The notes under the pieces: generated by a model | The model's input: only the letters and a program-made list of their open reading frames with translations | Databases searched by the model: none | What the model was told of the DNA's origin: nothing | Origin: Candidatus Hydrogenedentota bacterium | Lineage (GTDB): Bacteria > UBA8481 > J006 | Reading direction: 5' to 3' | Assembly (NCBI GenBank): GCA_003697085.1 | Contig: RFFU01000081.1 | Coordinates: 1 to 23,105 of the forward strand | Length of the DNA: 23,105 nt | Made by a program: the position numbers and the translations under genes | Shown here: piece after piece, positions 1-8,269 of the stretch | Position numbering within the stretch: position 1 is the first letter of the stretch | Layout: each line of letters opens with the position of its first letter

Positions 1-1008
1 GGACCACGTTTACACGGCTCTGGTGACCGTCAATGTCGCGCTCTCCGGAACCTTCTCCTGCACCGTCGCCGCCAACGACATCGTCCGAAACGAGGACTCG
101 GTCGTGATCCTCGTCGTCAAGGACGATTCCCCTCCGATCATCCGGCGTTTCGCGACAAACGACCCCGACACCACCTATCGGAACCGGGAGATCATCGAGT
201 TCCAAGTCTTCGTTGATTCGAACCTCGTGGATCCCGGAGAACCCGGGTTGACGATCACCGCCGACTTCTCTCGAATCGACGACAACTACCACGCGGGTGC
301 CGAGGTTGTTTCCGATGACGGAGCCGGCACTTACACGATCACCTACACGATCTCTTGGAACAATTCCCAACCCGACGCGAACGACCTTCCGATCCGGGTC
401 GTCGCCACGGATGGAGCAGGAAACTTCGACATCGACACGTGGTACGTCTCCTTGGACAACGAAGGGCCGACGATGGATTCGCTGGCAATCGCTGATCTGC
501 GAATCGGAACGGACAGCGCACTCGATCAAATTCTCAACGACAACGATACCTTCACGGCGGTCGCAAAGGATGCGGCCCAGGAGATCATGGCGATGGAGTA
601 TTTCGTGGACGTCTTGGGGAACGACAGCGCGGGAACGGCCCTGGCTCCTCTCGATGGAGCGTACAACTCCACGACGGAGACGACCGTGGGCACGCTGGAC
701 ATCACGTCGTTGGCGGAAGGGCTCCATACGCTCTACGTCCACGCTCAGGACACGGCAGGCAACTGGGGTGAATACCGCTCCGAGACCTTCATCGTAGATC
801 GGATCGGGCCGGAGATCAGCAACGTCACGATCACCTATCCCGGCTCGCAAACAACCGTCGCCGTCGGGGACACGATCACGATCACGGCGGACGTCCGCGA
901 CGCCACGACCCGCGTCGATACGGTCTGGGTCGATGCCACGGCTCTCAACACCGCCTCCAACGCCCAACGACTCTTCGACGACGGGACGAACGGAGACGCC
1001 GTCGCGGG
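1..1008 (+). repeat. Tandem coding repeat, unit 1
   Basis: Bases 1-172 match bases 1009-1180 with only 6 differences, all synonymous, so 57 residues are identical between the units. Beyond that the units diverge to clearly related but non-identical Ig-like sequence. The unit is 1008 bp (336 codons). The window itself begins within this near-identical stretch, so further copies may exist upstream. Confidence 0.85.
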
Positions 1009-3418
1009 GGACCACGTTTACACGGCTCTGGTGACCGTCAATGTCGCGCTCTCGGGAACCTTCTCCTGCACCGTCGCTGCCAACGACATCGTCCGAAACG
1101 AGGACTCCGTCGTAATCCTCGTCGTCAAGGACGATTCCCCTCCGATCATTCGCCGTTTCGCGACAAACGACCCCGACACGCGGTATCGCAACGGCCAGAC
1201 GATAACCTTCCAGGTCTTTATTGATTCCAATCTCGCGGATCCCGGCGAAGTCGGCCTGACCGTAACGGCGGACTTCTCGCTGATCGATGCAGCGTATCAC
1301 TCCGGAGCCGAGATCGTCTCCGACGACGGAGGCGGGACGTACACCATCTCGTACACGATCTCCGAGGAGAATTCCCTCTCGGACCGCACCGACAGTCCGA
1401 TCACGGTTCGAGCGACCGATGGAGCGGGCAACTTCGACACGGAGATTTGGCGCGTCTCGCTCGACAACTCCGGCCCCACGATGGATTCGCTCGTCATCTC
1501 CGATCTCCAGATCGGAACCGATTCGGCCTTCGACCAGTTATTGAACGACAACGACACCTTCATCGCGGTGGGAGTCGATGCGACGCAGACGATTGCGGCG
1601 ATGGAGTACTTCATCGACGTTTTGGGCAACGACAGCGCGGGGACGGCGATCCCGCCTCTGGACGGTGCCTTCGACAGCGCCCGCGATACGGGTCTTGGCA
1701 CTCTCGATCTCTCCCCGCTCGACGAAGGACTCCACACGCTCTACGTCCACGCGCAGGACACCACCGGCAATTGGGGGGCCTATGCCGCTGAAACGTTCAT
1801 CGTGGACCGCGTTGCGCCGAAGATTCAGGATGTCCGGATCGACCTCGGCGGCGAAACCTTCGCCAGCGACGGAGAGACCGTCACGATCGAGGCGACGGTA
1901 TGGGACGTGACGACGGAGGTCGACACCGTCTATCTGGACGCGACGAATCTCAACGGAAATCCCTTCGTTCCGATGTTGGACAACGGAAAGAACGGAGACG
2001 AGGCGGCGGGGGACGACGTCTACACGGCGCAGGTCTTCGTCAGTACGGGACGCGCGAACGGCGAGACGGTCATACGGATCTACGCCGCCGACATCGTTGT
2101 CAACACAGGGGTCCGATCGGATTCGGTCTTTCTCGTGAACGCCGAGTCACCCGTGATCCAGTACGTCTTCGTGGACGATGTCGATACGGTCTTCGCCAAC
2201 GGACAGACCATTCGGCTGGAAGCCTACGTCACCGTCTCCGGCCAACCGGCTCCAGGCTTGACCGTTACCGCCGATTTCCTCCAGATCGACACGACGTACA
2301 TCGCGGGCGCGGAGGTTGTCGCGGACGATCAGAACGGAACCTACGCCATTCGCTACACGATCGCCGAAAACAACACCACGCCGAACAGCGACTCGCTGCC
2401 GGTCATCGTGACCGCCCGAAGCGCCTTCGGAGCAGATAGTTTCGTCATCTATCTCGCCTTGGCCGGTTCCGCCTCGGGCGACATCGTGGACCCCTATCTT
2501 GCCGAATTGATCGAGCCGGACAGCGGAAGTTCCGTCAGGACGACCGTTCGTTTGCGAGCCCGGGCGGGAGACACCGCCGGGCTGGATCGCGTGGAGTTCT
2601 GGCGGGTCGATCCCACGGGAGATACGATCCGCATCACCCAGGTCGAACTCTCCGGCGAAACCGAGGTCCAACTCGATTACACTTGGGACGTTCAGCATGA
2701 ATCCGAAGGCATCCATCAGCTCTTCGTCATCGCCTACGATCAAGGGGGAAACTCTCTTACCTCACCCTTCGTGACGCTTCAGATCGACCGGACCGCGCCG
2801 GATTCCTTCAGCGTTGTCGTCGAGAACATCTCCGGAATTCGGACTCAGGTCTTCACGGCCGGAGAAACCATCGTGATCATCGTCACCACCGGCGAGGTGG
2901 GTGACAGCGTCACGGCGGACTTCTCGGCGATCGATTCCGAATACCAGCCGGGAGACGAACAGCCGTTCCTGGTGTTGGGCAACGGCGTTTACGAGATCGA
3001 TTACCGCATCTCCCCGTCGAACACTCGCGTCGATGGAACCTACGTCGTTCCCGTCACGGTCTCCGACTCGGCGGGGAATACCGCGACGAAGGCGGTGGCG
3101 ATCCGACTTCAAAGCCCGACGGCGCGGACTCTCCCCTCGCCCAATCCCTTCGTCGAAGGTGTATCGGGCCGGTCATTCGTCGCCGGAGACCTTTCGACCG
3201 GGATTCTCTTCCGCCCGATGCAACCGGGAGCGACGCTTGAAATCTTCACGCTCGGCGGACGGCTCGTGCAACGCCTCACGGCTTCCGGCGGTCAGCCCTA
3301 CGTCCACTGGGACGTCCGAAACACGACGGGTCGTTCCGTGGCGAGCGGATATTACATCTATGTCGTTCGGAACCCGAACGGCTCACGTTGGACAGGAAAG
3401 GTGGCGATCGTGCGATGA
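2..3418 (+). CDS. Giant repetitive surface protein with FlgD-like C-terminal domain (5' end outside window)
   Basis: The reading frame is open from the first in-frame codon, so the start lies upstream; 1138 residues are visible. The sequence is Asp/Thr-rich and beta-rich, made of repeated Ig-like modules with recurring phrases such as DGAGNFD, SLDN.GPTMDS, LNDNDTF, GLHTLYVHAQDT.GNWG and ETFIVDR. Two units of about 335 residues are followed by a diverged third and further Ig-like segments. The last ~90 residues (PNPF, then TLGGRLVQRL, W-DVRNTTGRSVASGYYIY, GKVAIV) match the FlgD Ig-like / type IX secretion C-terminal sorting fold known from FCB and related phyla. It is probably exported and displayed on the cell surface. 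Substrate or adhesion partner is unknown. Its stop overlaps the start of a PorV-like gene (ATGA), which suggests co-expression and possibly export through that type of system. Confidence 0.8.
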   Translation, partial: DHVYTALVTVNVALSGTFSCTVAANDIVRNEDSVVILVVKDDSPPIIRRFATNDPDTTYRNREIIEFQVFVDSNLVDPGEPGLTITADFSRIDDNYHAGAEVVSDDGAGTYTITYTISWNNSQPDANDLPIRVVATDGAGNFDIDTWYVSLDNEGPTMDSLAIADLRIGTDSALDQILNDNDTFTAVAKDAAQEIMAMEYFVDVLGNDSAGTALAPLDGAYNSTTETTVGTLDITSLAEGLHTLYVHAQDTAGNWGEYRSETFIVDRIGPEISNVTITYPGSQTTVAVGDTITITADVRDATTRVDTVWVDATALNTASNAQRLFDDGTNGDAVAGDHVYTALVTVNVALSGTFSCTVAANDIVRNEDSVVILVVKDDSPPIIRRFATNDPDTRYRNGQTITFQVFIDSNLADPGEVGLTVTADFSLIDAAYHSGAEIVSDDGGGTYTISYTISEENSLSDRTDSPITVRATDGAGNFDTEIWRVSLDNSGPTMDSLVISDLQIGTDSAFDQLLNDNDTFIAVGVDATQTIAAMEYFIDVLGNDSAGTAIPPLDGAFDSARDTGLGTLDLSPLDEGLHTLYVHAQDTTGNWGAYAAETFIVDRVAPKIQDVRIDLGGETFASDGETVTIEATVWDVTTEVDTVYLDATNLNGNPFVPMLDNGKNGDEAAGDDVYTAQVFVSTGRANGETVIRIYAADIVVNTGVRSDSVFLVNAESPVIQYVFVDDVDTVFANGQTIRLEAYVTVSGQPAPGLTVTADFLQIDTTYIAGAEVVADDQNGTYAIRYTIAENNTTPNSDSLPVIVTARSAFGADSFVIYLALAGSASGDIVDPYLAELIEPDSGSSVRTTVRLRARAGDTAGLDRVEFWRVDPTGDTIRITQVELSGETEVQLDYTWDVQHESEGIHQLFVIAYDQGGNSLTSPFVTLQIDRTAPDSFSVVVENISGIRTQVFTAGETIVIIVTTGEVGDSVTADFSAIDSEYQPGDEQPFLVLGNGVYEIDYRISPSNTRVDGTYVVPVTVSDSAGNTATKAVAIRLQSPTARTLPSPNPFVEGVSGRSFVAGDLSTGILFRPMQPGATLEIFTLGGRLVQRLTASGGQPYVHWDVRNTTGRSVASGYYIYVVRNPNGSRWTGKVAIVR
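1009..2010 (+). repeat. Tandem coding repeat, unit 2
   Basis: Second copy of the ~335-residue Ig-like unit, 1002 bp to the equivalent DDVYTA point at 2011, where a third and much more diverged copy starts (about 2011-2460). The pattern fits internal duplication followed by partial homogenisation of the unit starts. Confidence 0.8.
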
Positions 3419-4890
3419 AAAAAATCCTGATGCTGATACTCATCTTGGCAACGGGTCTTCCCTCGGCGGCGGACGGCATCGGAACGACGGTGGGGGAATT
3501 CCTGAGATCGGAGCGCGGCGCAAAAATCCCGGCCTACGGCGGAGCCGGCGTCGGCCTCTCCGGAGACCTCTTTGCCGTGCAGAACAACCCGGCGGCGCTC
3601 GCCGGGCTCGACCGCTACGAGTTCGCCTTGGAACGGGATCAGATGATCCTCGATATAAGCGGAAACCATGTCTCACTCGGCGGTCCGTTGGGCCGCCGCT
3701 TCGCGCTCGGCCTCTCCTATACCGGTATCGATTACGGCTCGACCCTTCGTACGACCACGACGGACCCCGCCGCGGCCACGGGTGCCACCTTCGATGGACA
3801 GGATCGCAGCGTGGGAGTCGTCTTCGGAATGAGAGTCGGTAATTCCTCGCCGATCAATCTCGGTCTGACCCTGAAGACCTACCAGATGGAGATCGACCAA
3901 TATCAAGCCGACGGTCCCGCATTCGACTTCGGGATTCAGTGGCAACCGTCCCGCGGGCGCCTTGCCCCGCTGCGGCTGGGAGCCAGTGTCATCAACCTCG
4001 GCCCGAAGACCACCTTCTTCCGAGCCGAGGAATCGCTTCCGACAACGTGGCGTCTCGGCGGAGCCTGGACGGGACATCTCGGAGGAACCCGTCTGGAAGC
4101 CGCCCTCGATCTCGTCGGCGGCACCGGCCAGGACGTTCACGTCCAGACCGGAGCCGGCATCTGGATCGGCAACGTACTCGCCCTGCGCTTGGGTTACGAC
4201 GGGACCCGCGACATCGACAACGGATTCTCCGGAGGCGCCGGTCTCGAATGGAAGGATCTCGTCGTGGACTACGCCTACCTTCCCTACGGCGACCTCGGAA
4301 CACGCAACCGCATCTCGATGAAATATCTCTTCGGCAACACCCGGCCCCCCGCTCCTTCCTCCTCCTCGTCAAGCAAGAGCCGATTGGGGAAGAAAACCTC
4401 CGCGTCCGAAACCACGAAGAGCCCGTCCGTTCCCGAAAAGAAACCGGCTCCCGAACCCTTCACCCCTGCTCGAACCGCCGCTGCCCCGCCCGCGGCGAGC
4501 CGCACGCCGACGGCCGAACCTTCTCCGTATCTTCCTCCAGCGAAATCCGGCGCTCCGTCGCAGAATGTTAAGCCTTCTCCCGCCCCGGCCGTCGAATCTC
4601 TCCACATCTCCCCGCCGACGAAGGCGAACCGCGAGGTCTGGACTCACTTGTTCACGAACCTGGCCTCTCTCGACCGAATTCAACTTTCGGTCGAGGCGAA
4701 GGCTCAGTACTTCCTCGATCTCTCCTTTGTCGATCGCAACCCCGCCGGGAAATGGACCGGCGTGGCCATCCTTCGCGACAGGAAACAGGAGGTGGTCGAT
4801 TCGCTGGTACTGGATCCTCCCTCGGAGACGGCCGAGGATGCCGCCGGCCGAATCACCGCCTGGCTCTGGCTGGGCAAAGGACGAAAATAG
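3415..4890 (+). CDS. PorV/UPF0164-like outer-membrane beta-barrel protein with C-terminal extension
   Basis: 491 residues. The ATG at 3415 overlaps the upstream stop and opens a signal peptide (MKKILMLILILATG, cleavage near residue 18-20); an in-frame ATG at 3388 lies inside the previous gene and would spoil the signal. Residues ~20-308 look like a PorV/PorQ-family barrel: GEFLRSERGAKIPAYGGAGVGLSGD followed by the NNPAALAGL motif and alternating strands rich in Gly and aromatics. Residues ~309-400 are a Pro/Ser/Ala/Lys-rich disordered linker. Residues ~400-491 form a compact domain (LSVEAKAQYFLDLSFVDR, W-TGVAILRD) that I do not recognise and that is not a usual part of this family. PorV proteins act in type IX secretion in Bacteroidota; pairing with an upstream FlgD-tailed surface protein suggests a similar role, but no other type IX component is visible. 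Confidence 0.72.
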   Translation: MKKILMLILILATGLPSAADGIGTTVGEFLRSERGAKIPAYGGAGVGLSGDLFAVQNNPAALAGLDRYEFALERDQMILDISGNHVSLGGPLGRRFALGLSYTGIDYGSTLRTTTTDPAAATGATFDGQDRSVGVVFGMRVGNSSPINLGLTLKTYQMEIDQYQADGPAFDFGIQWQPSRGRLAPLRLGASVINLGPKTTFFRAEESLPTTWRLGGAWTGHLGGTRLEAALDLVGGTGQDVHVQTGAGIWIGNVLALRLGYDGTRDIDNGFSGGAGLEWKDLVVDYAYLPYGDLGTRNRISMKYLFGNTRPPAPSSSSSSKSRLGKKTSASETTKSPSVPEKKPAPEPFTPARTAAAPPAASRTPTAEPSPYLPPAKSGAPSQNVKPSPAPAVESLHISPPTKANREVWTHLFTNLASLDRIQLSVEAKAQYFLDLSFVDRNPAGKWTGVAILRDRKQEVVDSLVLDPPSETAEDAAGRITAWLWLGKGRK

Positions 4891-4919
4891 GAAAAATCCC
4901 TCAAGATCGCCGTCGGCCG

Positions 4920-4934
4920 TTCCCCTTGGGGGAA
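4920..4934 (+). terminator. Short hairpin, possible weak terminator
   Basis: TTCCCC-TTG-GGGGAA, a perfect 6-bp stem with a 3-nt loop, 30 nt after the stop of the barrel gene. No U-tract follows, so intrinsic termination is doubtful. Confidence 0.25.
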
Positions 4935-5094
4935 ATGGGGCCGGGGGTTGCCGCCCGGCGGGCAATCCTCGCTCAGTTTGGTCTCCAAGGCACAGTGTCA
5001 CAGCATCAACCTCCGGACCCATGTTTTCCATTCGAGGAATCCTTTTCATTGGGTGTGATTTTATTTTGTTGGTAGTCTCCCGGCCAGCGTAACA

Positions 5095-5119
5095 GGGAGG
5101 GCAAGGGCAGGGGCAAGGG
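5095..5119 (+). repeat. G-rich tract with G-quadruplex pattern
   Basis: Five runs of 3-4 G are separated by 1-3 bases (G3-A-G3-CAA-G3-CA-G4-CAA-G3) and the GGGCAA-like pattern continues to about 5132. It meets the simple G3+N1-7 quadruplex rule on the + strand. It may be only a low-complexity repeat. Confidence 0.5.
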
Positions 5120-5263
5120 CAAGCACAAGGGCAAAAAGGAGAAGGATCAAGGACGGGGACGAAGGCAGGAGTAGGGGCGGAAAAAGGCGCTACCGCGCTT
5201 GTTCTCGTCCGTGCTTGTCCCGGCGAGGATGCGGGGACCTCCATCGGTGGACCAGCAATGGAG

Positions 5264-5285
5264 GGGCGGATGCCCTCGTCCGCCC
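5264..5285. repeat. Inverted repeat
   Basis: GGGCGGA and TCCGCCC arms (7 bp) flank an 8-nt loop. It sits about 130 bp upstream of the putative rplS promoter and has no T-tract. Confidence 0.4.
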
Positions 5286-5415
5286 TACCCCGCCCAGGCA
5301 TACGCCTCAAGGTCCATCCCTGGGCATCTCCAGCGGCTCGTGAAGCCGTTCCAAGGCGTTTGCGACTGTCCAAACCTACCTACAAATCAAAACTGCGCCC
5401 TTCCCATTTTTTCCC

Positions 5416-5444
5416 TTGCTTATCACGACCGTTTGGCGTACAGT
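5416..5444 (+). promoter_or_regulatory. Putative sigma70-type promoter for rplS
   Basis: TTGCTT at 5416-5421, a 17-nt spacer, then TACAGT at 5439-5444. Both boxes match the consensus at four of six positions and the spacing is ideal. It would give a leader of about 85 nt before the rplS start. Confidence 0.45.
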
Positions 5445-5535
5445 TCGTCGCTCGCGCGAGGAAGGCCTTTTCATCCGGGCTTTCCCGGTTATTTGGCATC
5501 CGAAGAATCATCGAAGGAAACGAGGAGAAAAGAAG

Positions 5536-6057
5536 ATGAGCAAGTTGATCGAGGCGATCGAGAAAGAAGAGTTACGGCGGCGATCGCCGGACTTCCGGGC
5601 GGGAGACACCGTCCGGGTCCATACCAAGGTCCGCGAAGGAAACCGGGAACGCATCCAAATCTTTCAAGGCGTCGTTATTCAGCGCAAGGGTTCGGGTATT
5701 CGTGAGACATTCACGGTCCGGAAGAACTCCTTCGGAATCGGAGTGGAACGAATCTTTCCGCTTCATTCTCCCTTCATCGACAAGATCGAATTGGTGAAAA
5801 CCGGGCGCGTTCGGCGCTCCCGCATCTATTACATTCGGAAACGAACCGGCAAGAAATCGCGGCTCCGTGAGCGGATCCTTCCGGGGCAGGCCTTCGACGG
5901 TTTGACGGTCTCCGAAGCCATTGAGGTGGAACCGCGACCGGAACCGGAAAGCACGAAAGAAGAAACCTCGAAGGCAACTGCGGCGCCGGCGGAATCGGCT
6001 CCGGCGAAGACGACCGCGCAAGAGGCAGGAGAGTCATCTCCGGGCGTGTCGAAGTAA
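5536..6057 (+). CDS. rplS: 50S ribosomal protein L19 with acidic/Ala-Pro tail
   Basis: 173 residues. L19 sits at the 30S-50S interface. The core (residues ~1-118) carries the family pattern: [53 protein letters not shown] and the basic RRSRIYYIR segment. The ATG at 5536 is chosen because homology starts there and GAGGAG (5522-5527) lies 8 nt upstream; the upstream part of the same open frame has no L19 similarity. Usual L19 length is about 115-120, so residues ~120-173, rich in Glu, Pro, Ala, Thr and Lys, are an extra, probably disordered tail. It is followed by FliK-like and FlhB-like genes. The usual neighbours trmD and rimM are not upstream within this window. Confidence 0.96.
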   Translation: MSKLIEAIEKEELRRRSPDFRAGDTVRVHTKVREGNRERIQIFQGVVIQRKGSGIRETFTVRKNSFGIGVERIFPLHSPFIDKIELVKTGRVRRSRIYYIRKRTGKKSRLRERILPGQAFDGLTVSEAIEVEPRPEPESTKEETSKATAAPAESAPAKTTAQEAGESSPGVSK

Positions 6058-6078
6058 GGAGCGGTCGAAAGCGGCGCT

Positions 6079-6124
6079 TCCCCGGCGTCTCGACTGCAGT
6101 ACGGGGCGAGCCCCTCGCCGGGGA
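6079..6124 (+). repeat. Inverted repeat between rplS and FliK-like gene
   Basis: TCCCCGGCG (6079-6087) and CGCCGGGGA (6116-6124) form a perfect 9-bp inverted repeat with a 28-nt loop that contains a smaller GGCGA/TCGCC stem. A weak T-run (TTTT) follows, so it could attenuate transcription between rplS and the next gene or be a processing hairpin. Confidence 0.45.
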
Positions 6125-6145
6125 TTTTCCCGAAAGGATTTGTTG

Positions 6146-7813
6146 ATGCCGATCTCGGGGGCCGGAGGTTCTCGTTCCTTCTCGCCTTCGATCGGAAAGA
6201 TCGTCGTCCGCGAGGTCGATGCGGCCGCGATCAAGGCTCGGCTCTCCGTCGGCTCGCGCCTCTCCGCGCGCGTTCTCCAGTCCCACGGAAAGAATCTCTT
6301 CACGATCGGCTTCGCCGGAATGCGAATGCTCGCCGAATCGGACGTTCCCCTCTCCGTCGGAATGCGTCTCTCCGTTCTCGTTGCATCGTTGGAACCGAAA
6401 ATTCATCTCCGCTTGACGCCGCGTGAAGGTCGAAACGCCGCCGAGATCCTCGGGAAATTCGGAATCCGGAATCCCTCGCCGGAACTGATCGCCGCCGCGA
6501 AAGAGATGATCGCCTTGGGCCTTCCCTTCGAACCCGCTCTCCTTTCGGCCGTACGAAACGCCCTTGATAAAGGATACACCCCCCGCCAGGCGGCGTTGAG
6601 CGCTGCGCGGGGATACGCCGTGACAAAGGAAGCCGCCGTGCGCGCCGCCGCGGCGCGCGATTCCCTCACCCAAGCCCTCTCCGCCCTTACCGAACATCTT
6701 CAAAACGACGGTCTCGAATCGACGGCCGCCGCGATCGAGAAGGCCTTCACCTTTCGCGGTGACCTCCGTTCTTTCCTCGAACCCCATCCGCTTCGCCTCA
6801 CCCGCCGCCTTCTCTCCCTCCCCGAGCCGAAGGAACCGGAAAGCCTGCAACGGTTTCTGGAGACGCTGCGCAATCTCGAACGCCGCTTCCGTGACACAGC
6901 CCTGGAGGAAGGAGAACCGGAGATGAGCCGAACGCTCGATCGCCTCCTTTCCGAGGACCTCGGAGGATCAGCCCTCTCCCCGATCGCTTCGGAGGATCTC
7001 GAACACCTTTCGGAGATTCTCATCGGCCGAGAACGTTTTCTCGAGGCGCGGGCTCTCCTGCGATTCCTTCCCGCGGATCGGCGGCGGGAAGCCCTCGCGT
7101 TGCGCCTCCGCCGGCTCATCGCTGCCGAAAGGGACCCCGGAGCCGATCCACGTGCTCCGGAAACCGCGCGGCTGGCCTCGGATCTGCTTGCCGAGATTCT
7201 CGCCGGCCCTTCCCGCAACGCCTCCGCAACGGCAAGACTTGAGAATCTCGTCACGCACCTCATCAATCTCGGTCGGACTCGTCAAGCAGGCTTCCTCGAA
7301 GCACTTTTCAATCCCGAGACTTCCGGAACGTCCGCACGGGAACCGATCGAATTGTTGATGACTCTCGCGGATGGAAAATCAACCGAGCCTCATCGAACCG
7401 TCTCCCCGGAGACGGCCCGCGCCGCGCAACATCTTCTGGCCGTCGCGGAGGGTCAGTTCCTGCTGGGAGAACCCGAACCGGCGATTCCTTTTCTCTCCGA
7501 GGACGACGAGAAATCGGAAGGGCGCCTGAGTGCCGATCGCGCCCCCGAGATCACATATCTCCGCTTCCGACTTTCCCCCACGAATCTTGGCCCGCTCGTC
7601 GGAGTGATGGATGTCCGTAGAAAAACGATCGGGCTTTCCCTCGGCTCGAACAGTGACAAAGCGCGGAAGGCCCTTCGTTCGGCCTTGCCGGACCTGCATC
7701 GATCGCTCGCCGCGCTCGGCTTTCATCTCGAATCCGCGACCGTGGAACCCCTGGAACGCGGCAGAGAGGCGTCTTCTGACGCGATCCCGTTCGGTTTCGA
7801 CGTGAAGATCTGA
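6146..7813 (+). CDS. FliK-like protein (flagellar hook-length control family, YlqG-type position)
   Basis: 555 residues. ATG 6146 is chosen because AAAGGA (6133-6138) lies 7 nt upstream; the upstream extension in the same frame is an Arg-rich shadow of the rplS tail. Residues ~10-90 look like the small beta domain often found at the N-terminus of FliK-like proteins (VGSRLSARVLQ, then FTIGFAG, LSVGMRLSVLV). The middle is helical and rich in Arg, Leu, Glu and Ala. Residues ~468-545 resemble the FliK C-terminal domain (LGPLVGVMDVRRKTIGLSL, then LRSALPDLHRSLAALGFHLESATVE). Known FliK measures hook length and switches FlhB specificity. Here it is followed 11 nt later by a FlhB-tail-like protein, the same order as rplS...ylqG-ylqH in Bacillus subtilis. 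Its real role outside a flagellar locus is not known. No flagellar genes are visible in the window. Confidence 0.65.
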   Translation: MPISGAGGSRSFSPSIGKIVVREVDAAAIKARLSVGSRLSARVLQSHGKNLFTIGFAGMRMLAESDVPLSVGMRLSVLVASLEPKIHLRLTPREGRNAAEILGKFGIRNPSPELIAAAKEMIALGLPFEPALLSAVRNALDKGYTPRQAALSAARGYAVTKEAAVRAAAARDSLTQALSALTEHLQNDGLESTAAAIEKAFTFRGDLRSFLEPHPLRLTRRLLSLPEPKEPESLQRFLETLRNLERRFRDTALEEGEPEMSRTLDRLLSEDLGGSALSPIASEDLEHLSEILIGRERFLEARALLRFLPADRRREALALRLRRLIAAERDPGADPRAPETARLASDLLAEILAGPSRNASATARLENLVTHLINLGRTRQAGFLEALFNPETSGTSAREPIELLMTLADGKSTEPHRTVSPETARAAQHLLAVAEGQFLLGEPEPAIPFLSEDDEKSEGRLSADRAPEITYLRFRLSPTNLGPLVGVMDVRRKTIGLSLGSNSDKARKALRSALPDLHRSLAALGFHLESATVEPLERGREASSDAIPFGFDVKI

Positions 7814-7824
7814 GGGGAACCGGG

Positions 7825-8094
7825 ATGGAAGGCCGAAAACAGGCCGTGGCGGTCCGATACGATCAGGAGAAGGAGACCGCGCCGCGCGTCGTGGCCAAGG
7901 GTAAGGGGCATCTTGCCGAAAAGATCATCGCCACGGCCAAGGAACACGGCATACCGATCTACGAAGATCGCGATCTCGTCACGATGCTCTCCGCCGTCGA
8001 ACTCTTCGACGAGATTCCGCCCGAACTCTACGCCGCCGTCGCCGAAGTTCTCGTCTGGGTCTATCGCGTCAACAAGAAAGGTCCGTTCGGCTGA
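7825..8094 (+). CDS. FlhB C-terminal-domain homologue (FlhX/YlqH-like)
   Basis: 89 residues covering only the cytoplasmic domain of the FlhB/YscU export-gate family. The pattern AVAVRYD, APRVVAKGKGHLAEKI, AKEHGIPIYEDRDLV, ELFDEIPPELYAAVAEVLVWVYR is typical. The membrane part and the NPTH autocleavage site of true FlhB are absent, as in stand-alone YlqH/FlhX proteins, which begin just after that site. ATG 7825 follows an AGGGGAA-type ribosome site. It is very likely translated with, and perhaps partnered by, the FliK-like protein upstream, since FliK C-terminal domains are known to contact this FlhB domain. Confidence 0.9.
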   Translation: MEGRKQAVAVRYDQEKETAPRVVAKGKGHLAEKIIATAKEHGIPIYEDRDLVTMLSAVELFDEIPPELYAAVAEVLVWVYRVNKKGPFG

Positions 8095-8110
8095 ACCTTC
8101 CGGCGGGAAC

Positions 8111-8213
8111 GCAGGTTGGAGAAACCGCGTTCCTCTTCTGCTGGCAAGATGCCTGCGGTTCCGGGGAGGACGCTCTTTGCGGGTCTTCAGGCGGGCAGGG
8201 ATGCCTGCGCTAC
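8111..8213. repeat. Cluster of degenerate palindromic repeats
   Basis: Three related modules: 8111-8128 (GCAGGTTGGAG with an imperfect second arm), 8143-8162 (GGCAAGATGCCTGCGGTTCC) and 8191-8213 (GGGCAGGG then ATGCCTGCGCTAC). The 15 bases at 8148-8162 recur in reverse orientation at 22.87-22.89 kb, and ATGCCTGCGCTAC recurs at 14607-14619. It fills most of the gap between the FlhB-like gene and the next operon. Confidence 0.6.
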
Positions 8214-8269
8214 CAGATTGGGAACGCGGGTTCTATCCTTTATTCTTGCGTCATTCTCCATTGCCGTGC

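Larger units (their letters stand above)
4891..5535. other. Non-coding gap between porV-like gene and rplS
   Basis: 645 bases with no convincing gene; open frames here have composition-driven, low-complexity translations (for example Cys/Pro repeats on the minus strand). The gap holds a short hairpin after the stop, a G-rich hexamer-like tract, an inverted repeat and, near its end, a likely rplS promoter, listed separately. Confidence 0.6.

Noticed and set aside
4369-5373. 334-aa minus-strand open frame across the gap before rplS
   Set aside because: The translation is low-complexity (Cys/Pro runs from the G-rich tract) and half of it is antisense to the barrel gene.
5416-5535. N-terminal extension of L19 from an upstream ATG
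   Set aside because: The 40 extra residues do not resemble L19, the region includes the likely promoter, and a good ribosome site precedes 5536.
6079-6124. Strong intrinsic terminator after rplS
   Set aside because: The 9-bp inverted repeat has a 28-nt loop and only four Ts after it, so I report it as an inverted repeat only.
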